Of a stretch of DNA of 64,000 bases, positions 33,574 through 42,839 are shown piece after piece (the first letter of the stretch is position 1; each line of letters begins with the position of its first letter). The notes under the pieces were generated by a model. It was not told where the DNA came from, did no database searches, and saw only the letters and a program-made list of their open reading frames with translations. Origin of the DNA: Natronococcus sp. A-GB7. GTDB taxonomy: Archaea; Halobacteriota; Halobacteria; Halobacteriales; Natrialbaceae. The stretch lies in NCBI RefSeq assembly GCF_029688865.1, contig NZ_JARUKV010000027.1, positions 1 to 64,000 on the forward strand, written 5' to 3'. The position numbers were made by a program, and so were the translations under genes.

Positions 33574-34635
33574 CTAAAAGTCGGTGACGACCTCGACGCC
33601 CCGCGTCTCGTAGTCGGACATCGCCGCGAGCCGATCCGAGACATCCTCGAGCCCGACCTCCCTCGTGACGAGCGCGTCGGGCTCGAGCCGACCCGACGCA
33701 ATCAGCCGGAGCAGTTCGTCGTACCGGGAGGGCGGCATCCCCCGCGAGCCGACGACCGTGACGTCCCAGCGGGTGAGTTCGTCCATCGGCAGGGCGATCT
33801 CGCCGCGCTCGGCGTCAGTGGTGAGCCCGACCTGGACGTGGGTCCCCCGGGTGCGGAGACAGTCGACGCTGTTCCGACAGGTCTCGGCGCGGCCGAGCGC
33901 GTCGACGGAGACGTGGGCGCCTCCGTCCGTCGCGGACTCGACCTCGGCCGGAACGTCGACGCCGTCGCCCGCGGTCACCGTCGCGTCGGCGCCCAGTTCG
34001 GTCGCCAGCTCGAGGGGGTCCTCGCGGATGTCGACCGCCACGACGTTGGCCCCGAGTGCGCCCGCGATCTGGACGGCTGCGAGGCCGAGCCCCCCGCAGC
34101 CGTGGACGGCGACCCAGTCGCCGGCGGCGAGGTCGGCACGGTGGGCCAGCGCGTGGAAGGCCGTGACGTAGCGACAGCCCAGCGCGGCTGCCTCGGTCGT
34201 CGAGACCGCGTCGGGAAGCGCGACGGCGTTGAAGTCGGCGTGTGGAACGCCAACCTGCTCGGCGAACGCGCCGGGGACCGTCTCCTCGAATCCCAGGGCG
34301 TAGCCGTCCTCACAGACGTTTCCGTGGCCGTTCCGACACTGCGGACAGGCGCCCTCGCCGAGGTTGAAGGGGATCGCGACGCGGTCGCCGAGCTCGAATC
34401 GGTCGACGCGGTCGCCGACGCTGGCGACGGTTCCGGCGGGTTCGTGACCAAGGATCTGTCCGATCGGCACCTGATCGTCGGCCCACTCGCCGTGGCCCTT
34501 CCAGGCGTGCCAGTCACTCCGGCAGATTCCGCAGGCATCAACGTCGACGACGACGCCGTGGGGATCGGGCTCTGGACCCTCGACCGACTCGATCGACAGG
34601 GGCTCGCCGTAGGCTTCGAGTACTGCAGCGCGCAT
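33574..34635 (-). CDS. Zinc-dependent alcohol dehydrogenase (MDR family)
   Basis: A 353-residue medium-chain dehydrogenase. The catalytic zinc ligands sit in CGICRSDWH (near 37) and GHEPAG (near 65). The Rossmann domain has GCGGLGLAAVQIAG near 175. The structural-zinc lobe reads CPQCRNGHGNVC: the usual third Cys is replaced, with Gly-His in its place, so that site may be lost or use His. It uses NAD(P)H; the substrate is unknown. The true start is ATG 34635 (RAAVLEAYGEP). It is divergent from the metallo-beta-lactamase gene. Confidence 0.92.
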   Translation of the reverse strand: MRAAVLEAYGEPLSIESVEGPEPDPHGVVVDVDACGICRSDWHAWKGHGEWADDQVPIGQILGHEPAGTVASVGDRVDRFELGDRVAIPFNLGEGACPQCRNGHGNVCEDGYALGFEETVPGAFAEQVGVPHADFNAVALPDAVSTTEAAALGCRYVTAFHALAHRADLAAGDWVAVHGCGGLGLAAVQIAGALGANVVAVDIREDPLELATELGADATVTAGDGVDVPAEVESATDGGAHVSVDALGRAETCRNSVDCLRTRGTHVQVGLTTDAERGEIALPMDELTRWDVTVVGSRGMPPSRYDELLRLIASGRLEPDALVTREVGLEDVSDRLAAMSDYETRGVEVVTDF

Positions 34636-34723
34636 ACCGAAGCGTCGCGGGCGAGCGAGTAATCGCTGACGGATGCGGCGACCGAGAGCCAGCCTTATCG
34701 GGTGTGCGGTCCCAGAGTCGGAC

Positions 34724-35458
34724 ATGCGCGTCACCTTTCTCGGCACGGGCAGTGCGATGCCCACGGGCGAACGCTTCCAGACCGGGCTCCTCGTCCAGGA
34801 CGAGGGCCGATCGCTGCTGGTCGACTGCGGCTCCGGCGTCCTCCACCGGCTCCAGCAGTCCGGCGTCGGCTACGAGAGCGTCTCGACGGTTCTGTTGACG
34901 CACCATCACCTCGACCACGTCGCCGACCTGCTGCCGCTGATGAAGGCCCGCTGGCTCGCCGGCGAGGAACACCTCGAGGTCGTCGGCCCACAGGGTACCA
35001 AGTCGCTGGTCGACGGCCTGCTCGAGGTCCACGAGTACATGCAGGGCAAACTCGAGTTACAGGTCCGGGAGGTCCACCCCGGAGAGTTCTCGGTCGCAGG
35101 GTTCGACGTCTCGGCCTACGAGACCCGTCACTCGCTGCCGTGTCTCGCCTACCGGTTCGACGACCGCTTTACGTTCAGCGGCGACAGCGAGGCGTTCGCC
35201 GGACTGGCGAACTTCGCTGAAGGGTCCGCGATCCTGGCTCACGACTGCTCGTTTCCAGACGACGTCGACGTCTCGAACCACCCGACGCCCGAGACGCTCG
35301 GGCGCGAACTGGCCGGCCGGGAGATCGGTCGGGTCTATCTCACGCATCTCTACCCCCACACGGAGGGCCGCCACGAGGAGATGCTCGAGTCGATCGGCGC
35401 CCACTACGACGGCGACGTTCGCTTCGCCGAGGACCTGACGACGGTCTCGATCGAGTAG
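34724..35458 (+). CDS. Metallo-beta-lactamase fold hydrolase (RNase Z-like)
   Basis: A 244-residue protein. The start RVTFLGTGSAMPTGERFQTG and the metal motif LLTHHHLDHVADLL (H-x-H-x-D-H) near 60 are as in RNase Z and related nucleases or arylsulfatase-like enzymes. Further ligands are ETRHSLPCLAYRF near 130, FSGDSEA near 150 and HLYPHTEG near 220. It is shorter than true RNase Z and lacks its exosite arm, so it may be a different phosphodiesterase or hydrolase. It is cytosolic and transcribed alone. Confidence 0.88.
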   Translation: MRVTFLGTGSAMPTGERFQTGLLVQDEGRSLLVDCGSGVLHRLQQSGVGYESVSTVLLTHHHLDHVADLLPLMKARWLAGEEHLEVVGPQGTKSLVDGLLEVHEYMQGKLELQVREVHPGEFSVAGFDVSAYETRHSLPCLAYRFDDRFTFSGDSEAFAGLANFAEGSAILAHDCSFPDDVDVSNHPTPETLGRELAGREIGRVYLTHLYPHTEGRHEEMLESIGAHYDGDVRFAEDLTTVSIE

Positions 35459-35520
35459 CTCACGGCGCGAATTTCCTCCGCTCAGCGCTCTCTGACCAGC
35501 GACGGTGCTGCCGACCGCGG

Positions 35521-35536
35521 GTTCGGAGATCCGAAC
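35521..35536. promoter_or_regulatory. Palindrome upstream of the MMPL-TrmB operon
   Basis: GTTCGGAGATCCGAAC has two perfect seven-base arms with a two-base centre, followed by ATATGC-type AT-richer DNA. It is 98 bases before the transporter ATG. The co-transcribed TrmB regulator is the obvious candidate to bind it. Confidence 0.45.
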
Positions 35537-35574
35537 AGGTATATGCGGCGAGTTTGTAGGATCGTAACAACAGA

Positions 35575-35622
35575 ATGTCCCTCCCAACCCGATCCGCCCG
35601 CACTCCCGAGGTGAGCGGATGA
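35575..35622 (+). CDS. 15-codon upstream open frame overlapping the MMPL start
   Basis: ATG 35575 encodes SLPTRSARTPEVSG and stops at TGA 35620-35622. The stop overlaps the MMPL start codon as ATGA. Like the transporter it begins MSLP. It may be a leader peptide that couples translation, or chance. Confidence 0.25.
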   Translation: MSLPTRSARTPEVSG

Positions 35623-38600
35623 GCCTTCCGTATCGGCTCTCGGAACTGATTACGTCGTACTCCAAAATCGTCATCGTCGCGTTGCTGTTGACCACGGCGC
35701 TCGTCGGTGCGGGAATGCCGATGGTCGACGACGACTCCTCGCTCGATCAGTTCGAGGGCGAGTCCGCAGAGGCCGAGGCTCTCGAGGAGATGGACGACAA
35801 CTTCGCCGCGGACGGTGACGAGAACACGACTTCGGTCCAGCTGATACACAGAGACGAGGGCGGGAACGTTCTCTCACAGGAGTCGCTGATCACCTCGCTC
35901 GAGTTCCAACAGGAGATCCGCGATAACGAGTCGATCAACGCGACGCTGGCCGACGACGACCCGATCACCGGCGTCGAGAACATCCTCGCGATAACCGCGA
36001 TCACGAACGAGGAGATCGACGAACTCGAGGAGCGCGGCGAGGAGCTCGAGGACCGCGAGGCCGAACTCGAGAACCGCAGCGACGTCCTCGAGGAGGGGCT
36101 CGACGAGGTCCTCGAGCTCCAGCGCGAGTACGAGGAGGCGTCGGCCGACGGCGACGAGGCGACCGCCGACGAGCTCGAGGCGGAGATCGAGGCGACGGTC
36201 GACGGGACGGTCGACGAGGCCGAACTCGACGCCGACCAGGCTGACGAGTACGAGGCGTTCGTCGAGGACGCCCGTGAAGTCGAGACTAACCGCTGGACCC
36301 TCGAGCGACAGGCCGAGTTGCCGCCCGAGGAGCTCCCCGAGTACCAGGAGCTCGAGGAGGCCCTCGACGAGGTCTACACCGGCGCCACGGTGGGCGTCCT
36401 CGCCGAGGAGTTCGAGGCCCTCGAGGAAGACGCCGCAGCGCTCGAGGAAGAGCAACAGGAGCTCGAGCAACGCGGCGAGGAGCTCGAGGAGCGCGAAGCC
36501 GCCCTCGAGCAGCGAAGCGAGACCCTCGAGGACGGACTCGAGGAGGCACTCGCGATCCAGCGCGGAGCGCTAAACGAAGGTGGCGACGCCGCCGTCGCCG
36601 AGGTCGACGACGAGATCGACGCGACGGTCGAGGCGGCAGCGACCGAGGCCGAACTCGACGCCGAGCAGACCGCTGAGTACGAGGAGTTCGTCGATCAGGC
36701 ACTCGGAATCGACGCTACTCGATGGGGGATCGAACAGGCGAGCGACGATCCCGAAAACGCCCCCGGCTACCAGGAGCTGACCCAGAACCTCGAAGAGGTG
36801 ACGCTCGGCGCGACCGTCGGCGTGCTCGAGGACGAGTACGCACAGCTCGAGGCCGACGCCGCCACGCTCGAGGCGGACGGACAGGAGCTCGAAGAGGACG
36901 GACAGGAACTCGAACAGCGGGAGTCCGAGCTCGACGACCGCGCGACGACGCTCGAGGAGGGGCTCGACGAGGTCCTCGACCTCCAGCGCGAGTACGAGGC
37001 GGCCGCCGAGGCCGGTGATGACGCGGAGGCCGAGGAGATCGAGGCCGAAATCGAGGCGACGATCGAGAACGCCGCGGCCGAAGCGCAGCTCGACGCCGAG
37101 CAGACCGACCAGTACGAGGAGCTCGCCGAGCAGGCCCGCGAGATCGAGTCCAACCGCTGGACGATCGAGCAGCGACCGGACGATCCCGAGGAGATTCCCG
37201 AGTACCAGGAGCTGAACGAGGCTCTCGAGGGGATCTACGCCGGCGCGACGATGGGCGTCCTCGAGGAGGAGTACGAACAGCTCGGCGACGACGCGGAGGC
37301 GCTCGAGGAGGCCTGGGACGAGTTCGAAGAGGACGACGAGACGCCGTCGCTCGACGAACAGATCGAGGCTCTCGAGGGCTTAGACGACGAGGAGTTCGAG
37401 GATCTCATCCGGGAGGTTCTGGACGAGGATGACGACGGCAACGAGGGGGCGGCGCTCGGCTTCATGCCCTCGGATTACGAGCCCGGCTCGACCGAAGCCG
37501 ACGCCCGAATGACGCTCGTCAGCCAGGAGACGGCCGGCGGCGACGACATGGAGATGGGCGGCGAGATGGACGCGACGCTCGAGACCCAGCTCGATCTCCG
37601 CGAGCTCGCGACCCAGCACGAACAGGAGTACGTCGTTTTCGGTGCCGGGATCATCACCGACGAGATCGAGAACTCGATGGGCGACAGCTTAGCGATCGTC
37701 GGTCCGCTGGCACTGCTGTTCGTCGTCGGCGCGCTGGCGATCGCCTACCGCGACCCCCTCGACATCGTCATGGGGGTCGTCGGGATCGGCGGCGTGTTGA
37801 TCTGGACGTTCGGCTTCATGGGGTGGGCGGGGATCGCGTTCAACCAGATGATGATCGCCGTTCCCGTGCTGCTGATCGGGCTCTCGATCGACTACGCGAT
37901 CCACGTCTTCATGCGGCATCGAGAACAGCGCGAGGCCGACGGGGAGACCAGCACCGTCCGCGGCTCGATGACGATCGCGCTGGCCGGCGTCGGCGTCGCT
38001 CTCGTCTGGGTGACGGCGACGACCGCGATCGGCTTCCTCGCGAACCTGGTGAGTCCGATCGCTCCGATCCAGGAGTTCGGCATCGTTAGCGCGTTCGGGA
38101 TCGTCGCCGCCTTGATCATCTTCGGTGGCCTGATCCCGGCGCTAAAAGTCGAGATCGACTCGCTGCTCGAGTCGCGGGGCTGGGATCGGCGCAAGCGGGC
38201 GTTCGGGACCCGAGAGGGCGGGTTCACGAGCGCGCTGACGGTCGGTTCGGAGGCGGCCCGGAAGATCCCGGTGATCGTCCTGATCGCCGCGCTCTTGCTC
38301 ACGGCGGGCGGCGTCTACGGCGCGACCCAGGTCGACACCAGCTTCGAGGAGGAGGACTTCCTCGCGGAGAGTCCGCCCGGCTGGACCGAACACCTGCCCG
38401 GACCGATGGCGCCCGGCGAGTACCAGGCCGCCGACGACCTCGAGTACATCAACGACAACTTCCAGCGCGAGGACACGCAGGCGCAGATATTAGTCGAGGG
38501 TGATATCACCGACGACGGGGCCTTACAACGGCTCGAGCAGACCCAAAGCGAGGCGGCCGACAGCGACGTCGTCTACACGCTGCCGAACGGCGAGGCGGAC

Positions 38601-39599
38601 GTTCGGGGGCCGCTGTCGGTGATGGAAGACACCGCCGCGGAGAACGAGTCGTTCAACGAGTCGTTCCAGGCCGCGGATACGAACGGCGACGGCGTTCCCG
38701 ATCAGAACGTCGAGGCGCTGTACGACGAGCTGTTCGAGGTCAACGAGGACGAAGCGAGCAGCGTCATCTATCGGACCGACGGCGGCGAGTACGAGTCGGC
38801 TCGGCTGATCGTCGCGACCGACGGCGGTGCAAACGTCGGCGACGTCACCACCGAGTTGCGATCCATCGCCGGCGAGCTCGACGCCGCCGGCACGGGTGAC
38901 GAGCGCAACCTCGATGCGGGTGAGGGCGAGCTCAACGCCTTCGCCACCGGCGATCCGATCGTCAACTACATCGTCGAACAGGACCTGCTCGAGACGGTCC
39001 TGCAGAGCCTCATGATCACGCTCGTGGCCGTCTTCGCGTTCCTGACGGTCGCGTACAAGCTAACCGGCAACAGCGCGACCCTCGGGGCGGTGACCCTGCT
39101 CCCGGTCGCGTTCGCGGTCAGCTGGATCCTGGGGACGATGTACCTGCTCGGGATGCCGTTCAACGTGCTGACGGGGATGATCACCAGCCTCACCATCGGG
39201 CTCGGAGTGGCCTACAGCATTCACGTCAGCGCCCGGTACACGCTCGAACTCGAGCGCCAGGGCAACGTCTGGTCGGCGATGCGGACGACCGTGACGGGAA
39301 CCGGCGGTGCGTTGCTGGGTAGCGCCGCGACGACCGTCGGCGGCTTCGGCACCCTCGCCTTTGCGATCCTGCCGGCGCTGCGGCAGTTCGGGATCATCAC
39401 CGGGATGACGATCATCTACTCGTTCCTCGCGAGCGTGATCGTCCTGCCGACGCTGCTCGTACTGTGGACGCGGTACTTCGGCCCGGACGTCTCGTTCGAT
39501 CGCTCGAGGGCGGGAGCGACGACGCCGGCCGCCAGCGACGGCGGGACCGAAATGGAAACGGACACGTCGCCCGAGCACGCAGGGGAGGACGAACCGTGA
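35619..39599 (+). CDS. MMPL/RND-family transporter with three-fold repeat in its exterior domain
   Basis: A 1326-residue membrane protein. Helix 1 (about 14-33) is followed by a huge loop (35-685), then helices 2-6 (about 690-840) with the patched/RND motif GLSIDYAIH (inside a sterol-sensing-domain-like block). Helix 7 is near 885, a second loop runs 905-1120, and helices 8-12 (with GLGVAYSIHVS) follow before an acidic tail. Normal haloarchaeal MMPL proteins are about 800-900 residues; the surplus is three tandem ~145-residue repeats of coiled-coil type in loop 1 (135-574). Likely exporter of lipids or hydrophobic compounds. The TrmB gene overlaps its stop. Confidence 0.9.
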   Translation: MSLPYRLSELITSYSKIVIVALLLTTALVGAGMPMVDDDSSLDQFEGESAEAEALEEMDDNFAADGDENTTSVQLIHRDEGGNVLSQESLITSLEFQQEIRDNESINATLADDDPITGVENILAITAITNEEIDELEERGEELEDREAELENRSDVLEEGLDEVLELQREYEEASADGDEATADELEAEIEATVDGTVDEAELDADQADEYEAFVEDAREVETNRWTLERQAELPPEELPEYQELEEALDEVYTGATVGVLAEEFEALEEDAAALEEEQQELEQRGEELEEREAALEQRSETLEDGLEEALAIQRGALNEGGDAAVAEVDDEIDATVEAAATEAELDAEQTAEYEEFVDQALGIDATRWGIEQASDDPENAPGYQELTQNLEEVTLGATVGVLEDEYAQLEADAATLEADGQELEEDGQELEQRESELDDRATTLEEGLDEVLDLQREYEAAAEAGDDAEAEEIEAEIEATIENAAAEAQLDAEQTDQYEELAEQAREIESNRWTIEQRPDDPEEIPEYQELNEALEGIYAGATMGVLEEEYEQLGDDAEALEEAWDEFEEDDETPSLDEQIEALEGLDDEEFEDLIREVLDEDDDGNEGAALGFMPSDYEPGSTEADARMTLVSQETAGGDDMEMGGEMDATLETQLDLRELATQHEQEYVVFGAGIITDEIENSMGDSLAIVGPLALLFVVGALAIAYRDPLDIVMGVVGIGGVLIWTFGFMGWAGIAFNQMMIAVPVLLIGLSIDYAIHVFMRHREQREADGETSTVRGSMTIALAGVGVALVWVTATTAIGFLANLVSPIAPIQEFGIVSAFGIVAALIIFGGLIPALKVEIDSLLESRGWDRRKRAFGTREGGFTSALTVGSEAARKIPVIVLIAALLLTAGGVYGATQVDTSFEEEDFLAESPPGWTEHLPGPMAPGEYQAADDLEYINDNFQREDTQAQILVEGDITDDGALQRLEQTQSEAADSDVVYTLPNGEADVRGPLSVMEDTAAENESFNESFQAADTNGDGVPDQNVEALYDELFEVNEDEASSVIYRTDGGEYESARLIVATDGGANVGDVTTELRSIAGELDAAGTGDERNLDAGEGELNAFATGDPIVNYIVEQDLLETVLQSLMITLVAVFAFLTVAYKLTGNSATLGAVTLLPVAFAVSWILGTMYLLGMPFNVLTGMITSLTIGLGVAYSIHVSARYTLELERQGNVWSAMRTTVTGTGGALLGSAATTVGGFGTLAFAILPALRQFGIITGMTIIYSFLASVIVLPTLLVLWTRYFGPDVSFDRSRAGATTPAASDGGTEMETDTSPEHAGEDEP
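36021..37340 (+). repeat. Three tandem ~145-residue repeats inside the MMPL protein
   Basis: Units begin at residues 135, 281 and 430 (36021, 36459 and 36906; lengths 146, 149 and about 145). Each has a Glu-rich coiled coil (ELEQR..ELEERE), a middle part with ELDAEQT..YEEF, a RW..EQ stretch, and ends with GATVGVLEEEY. The third unit resembles the first more than the second in parts such as LDEVL(D/E)LQREYE. Confidence 0.88.
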
Positions 39600-40360
39600 C
39601 CGACGACGAGAGCGAGGCCATCGACGCGTTCGAGCGACTCGGCCTCACGAGCTACGAGGCCAAGGTCTTCATCGCGCTCCACCGGCTGGGGTCGGGGACC
39701 GCCCGCGACGTCGCGAGCGTCACCGACGTCCCGCGATCGCAGGTGTACAGCGTCGCCGAAAGTCTCGAGGATCGGGGACTGCTCGAGGTCCAGCAGTCGA
39801 GCCCGATCCGGTATCGACCGGTCAGTATCGACGAGGCGGAGGAGACGCTTCGAAACCGCTTCGAGCAGGAACGGGAGCGAGCCTTCGAGTTCGTCGACTC
39901 GGTCACGCGGGAGTCGACGACCGAGGAGACCCAGGAGGACATCTGGACGGTGCGGAGCCGCGATCGGGTCGACGACCGCGTCGTCGACCTCCTCTCGCAG
40001 GCCGACGAGGAGATCCTCTTCGGGACCCGCCTGACGGAGCTCGTTACGCCCGACATCGAACGGACCCTCGAGGAGCAAGCGACCAACGGCGTCTCGATCA
40101 CCGTCATCAGCAGAAACGAGGCCGTCCGGGACCGCCTGGGTGCGATCGACGGCGTTGCGACGGCCGTTCCGCCGGCACACCGCGACGACGATCAGCGTTC
40201 GGGCCGGATCGTGATCGCCGACGAGGACAGTCTCCTGTTGAGCGTCGTCGACGACGACGACAGCGAGACGGCGATCTGGAGCGCGGGATCGCTGTTCGCC
40301 TCCGTGCTTATTCAGCTCATCGAGGCGAGCACGGCGACGCCCGAGTCGGAAACGAGGTAA
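39596..40360 (+). CDS. TrmB-family transcription regulator
   Basis: A 254-residue regulator starting at GTG 39596, which overlaps the transporter stop by four bases (GTGA). The N-terminal winged helix (about 10-75: LTSYEAKVFIALHRLGSGTARDVA) is the TrmB helix-turn-helix. The C-terminal part (105-250) is the phospholipase-D-like ligand domain of TrmB proteins (VVDLLSQADEEILFGTR). In haloarchaea, TrmB proteins sense sugars or redox state. It is coupled to the transporter and probably controls its operon. Confidence 0.9.
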   Translation: MTDDESEAIDAFERLGLTSYEAKVFIALHRLGSGTARDVASVTDVPRSQVYSVAESLEDRGLLEVQQSSPIRYRPVSIDEAEETLRNRFEQERERAFEFVDSVTRESTTEETQEDIWTVRSRDRVDDRVVDLLSQADEEILFGTRLTELVTPDIERTLEEQATNGVSITVISRNEAVRDRLGAIDGVATAVPPAHRDDDQRSGRIVIADEDSLLLSVVDDDDSETAIWSAGSLFASVLIQLIEASTATPESETR

Positions 40361-40418
40361 CCGTCGCCGCGCCGCGCTCGAGCCGTAGTAGCCACCGAAC
40401 GTCAGCGCACAAATAATT

Positions 40419-41804
40419 TCAGTCGTTACGACGGTGGCCCTCGCGGCGCATCCGCCAGAGATCGTCGATGTCGATGACCTCGACACCGTCCTCGCTATCG
40501 ATGTGCCCCAGGAGCTCCTCGTAGTCGTCCTCGTCCATCGTGTTCTCCAGGTCGAAGGCGTGGAAGTTCAGGATCGTACACTGGCGGTGTTCGGCGGCGA
40601 GATCGACACACCGCGTCGCGATCTCGAGGTCGTGGCCGATCGTTCGCGGGAGCACCAGCGGATCGAAGCCGTAAACGCCGGTGAGGTTGACGTCGCCGGC
40701 CTGGTTGAACCCGCCGGCGTAGTAGTAGTCCGTCGCGACGTCGAGGACCGTCTGATCGAAGCTGTTGTGCGGGTACGTGATGTAGTGACCGCCCTGCAGG
40801 TCGTTGTCGACGGCCCACTGCTTGTCGCCCTCGAGGGATTCCCTGAGCTGGTCCTCCTCGAGGTCCTCGAGGAAGACGTGAGAGCCGTGGGCGATGATCT
40901 GATCGCCGGCCTCCTGGCGTTCCTGTAGCTGCTCGAGGGTCAGGACGTCGTCCCGGGACCCCTGGGTCCACTGCCGAACCGCCGACTGGACCGCGTTGAC
41001 GCCGTACTCGTCGTGGAGCGGACTCGCGGTGTCGTAGAAGTCGGGGGTCCCGTCGTCCCAGCAGAGCACGACGTACCCCGTCTCGGGTTTGTCGTGAACC
41101 CGGAGGTCGTCGACCCACACCTCGGCCTCGTCGGTGTTGTAGACGAGCAGCTGGATCCGTTCGACAGCGTCGCGCTCGAGCGGCGTCGACCCCTCCTCGA
41201 AGACGCCCGGGTTCGTCCGGAACCAGCCGACGTCGGACGCGCCGTACGAGACCGAGCGGAGCTGGTGGTGTGTCGATCCGCCGGAGGCGTCTACGAGCCG
41301 GACGTCGATCGCGACGTTTCCCGGCGTGGTCGTTCGCACGGCGAGCGAGAGCTCGCGGTCGGTGAGGTCCGTCGATTCGATCTCCCGCTCGACGATGACG
41401 TCCTCGCCATCCTCGGCGGTAAGCCGGAGGCTCTGTGAGCCCTCGAACGTGATCTCGTCGTCGGGCTCCGCCGACCCCCGAACGACGTCCCACTCGTCGG
41501 CGTCCTCGAAGTCGTCGAACGCCTCCCCGGGCTGGCCGAACTCCTCGCGGCTATCGTACTCGGTCTCGAGTGCGAGTTCGGGAGACTCGATCTCGTCTTC
41601 GTCCTCCTCGTCTTCGTCTTCGGGTTCGTCGTCACCCTCGTCCTCGGTATCGTTCTCCGGCGGGTCATCGTCATCGTCCGGTGTCTGATTCGTCGTCTCG
41701 TCGTCCTCGGACGCGTCGGAGTCGGAACAGCCGGCCAGACCGGTGGCCATCGTCGCTCCGGACAGCGCGAGGAATCGTCGGCGAGTGTTCGGTCGGTCCG
41801 TCAT
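40419..41804 (-). CDS. Secreted polysaccharide deacetylase-like lipoprotein
   Basis: A 461-residue protein. A Tat signal (RRRFLALSGA) with lipobox LAGC is followed by a very acidic linker (26-80). Residues about 80-235 are a beta-rich, carbohydrate-binding-like domain. The C-terminal NodB-type domain has VVLCWDDGT (about 243) for the metal Asp pair, AHGSHVF (about 295) with the His ligands, and ends near DDLWRMRREG. It is anchored to the cell surface and may deacetylate exopolysaccharide. The final His of the family's motif is not certain by eye. Confidence 0.85.
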   Translation of the reverse strand: MTDRPNTRRRFLALSGATMATGLAGCSDSDASEDDETTNQTPDDDDDPPENDTEDEGDDEPEDEDEEDEDEIESPELALETEYDSREEFGQPGEAFDDFEDADEWDVVRGSAEPDDEITFEGSQSLRLTAEDGEDVIVEREIESTDLTDRELSLAVRTTTPGNVAIDVRLVDASGGSTHHQLRSVSYGASDVGWFRTNPGVFEEGSTPLERDAVERIQLLVYNTDEAEVWVDDLRVHDKPETGYVVLCWDDGTPDFYDTASPLHDEYGVNAVQSAVRQWTQGSRDDVLTLEQLQERQEAGDQIIAHGSHVFLEDLEEDQLRESLEGDKQWAVDNDLQGGHYITYPHNSFDQTVLDVATDYYYAGGFNQAGDVNLTGVYGFDPLVLPRTIGHDLEIATRCVDLAAEHRQCTILNFHAFDLENTMDEDDYEELLGHIDSEDGVEVIDIDDLWRMRREGHRRND

Positions 41805-41984
41805 ATTCTAATACTAGTTGAAATTCAATAAATATTATACTTTTGTCCGATTCGTTGACGAATCGGCTCGCATCGGCGAGAGTCGAGATTCGAAGTCCCG
41901 AGGCCGATCCGAACGGGTTTTCCGGGCTCTCCTTCCACACGAAAGCCCCGCCCTCTTCCCGTTGCCGGCGCTACGACAAGCGCT

Positions 41985-42377
41985 ATGATTGGCGCACTCA
42001 CCGTCGGGAAGAAGGCCGTCACGTTCGGGTACAAACGCTTCGGCGTCCCGGGAGCCGTCGCCTCCGGAGGAATCGCACTGGCGGGATACGTCGCCGTCCG
42101 TCGAGCGCTGCAGTCGGCCTCGGAGTCGGGCGACGTCGATTCGGCCATCGACGCGACGACGATCGAATCCGCGGTCGAGGACGACGGTATGGGCGCGGTT
42201 ACCGACGCCGAGGTTCTCGAGGACGCGATCGACCGGGACGAACTCGAGTCGGACGTCGAGATGGACGACGTCCAGTCGGACGTCGAGGACGAGGCCGACG
42301 CGGCCGAGGACGAACTCGACGACGTCGAAGACGAGGACGACGCCGATGCGACGGACGAAGCGGACGACAACAGCTAA
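41985..42377 (+). CDS. Small acidic protein with one membrane segment
   Basis: A 130-residue protein. A short basic N-terminus and hydrophobic segment (GAVASGGIALAGYVAV, about 24-39) anchor it, followed by a tail of about 85 residues that is almost all Asp, Glu, Ala and Val (DVEMDDVQSDVEDEADAAED). It is low-complexity and no family is recognised. The upstream gap (41805-41984) is a divergent promoter region with an AT stretch near 41825-41840. Confidence 0.7.
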   Translation: MIGALTVGKKAVTFGYKRFGVPGAVASGGIALAGYVAVRRALQSASESGDVDSAIDATTIESAVEDDGMGAVTDAEVLEDAIDRDELESDVEMDDVQSDVEDEADAAEDELDDVEDEDDADATDEADDNS

Positions 42378-42383
42378 ACTCCG

Positions 42384-42839
42384 TCACTTTACGAGCGTCA
42401 GTAGCTCGCAGGAGAGCGCAACCGACCCGTCGTCCGCCACGAGGCGCGTCTCGTAGCGGGCGAGCCCGCTGCCCACGGGGTGATCGCGGGGCTCTTTCTC
42501 GAGGAGTTCGGACTCGGCGTGGACCGTCGTCCCCATCGTTACGGGCTCGGTAAAGCGCAGCGAGTCGACGCCGTAGAACGCCACCGTCTCGGGTCGCTCG
42601 TGGCGGTGCTGCCAGAGCAGCCCCGTCGTCACGGCAAACAGCAGCGCGCCGTGGGCGATCGGCTCGCCGAACGGCAGGTCGGCCGTGTAGCTCTCGCTCA
42701 GATGGAGCGGGTTGAAGTCCCCGCTAACGCCTGCGAACTCGCGTACGTCAGCTTCGGTGAGCGTCCGCGAATGGGTAACGACCTCGTCGCCGACCTCGAG
42801 GTCGTCGAACCGAACCCGATCGTCGTTCGCGTCGCCCAT
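42384..42839 (-). CDS. MaoC-like acyl-CoA hydratase
   Basis: A 151-residue hot-dog protein. The hydratase 2 motif near residues 40-62 is DFNPLHLSESYTADLPFGEPIAHG, with the catalytic Asp and His. It hydrates enoyl-CoA or its reverse. It starts directly at the end of the dehydrogenase gene on the same strand, with no gap, so both are in one transcript for acyl-CoA oxidation. A second MaoC gene lies at 44915. Confidence 0.92.
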   Translation of the reverse strand: MGDANDDRVRFDDLEVGDEVVTHSRTLTEADVREFAGVSGDFNPLHLSESYTADLPFGEPIAHGALLFAVTTGLLWQHRHERPETVAFYGVDSLRFTEPVTMGTTVHAESELLEKEPRDHPVGSGLARYETRLVADDGSVALSCELLTLVK

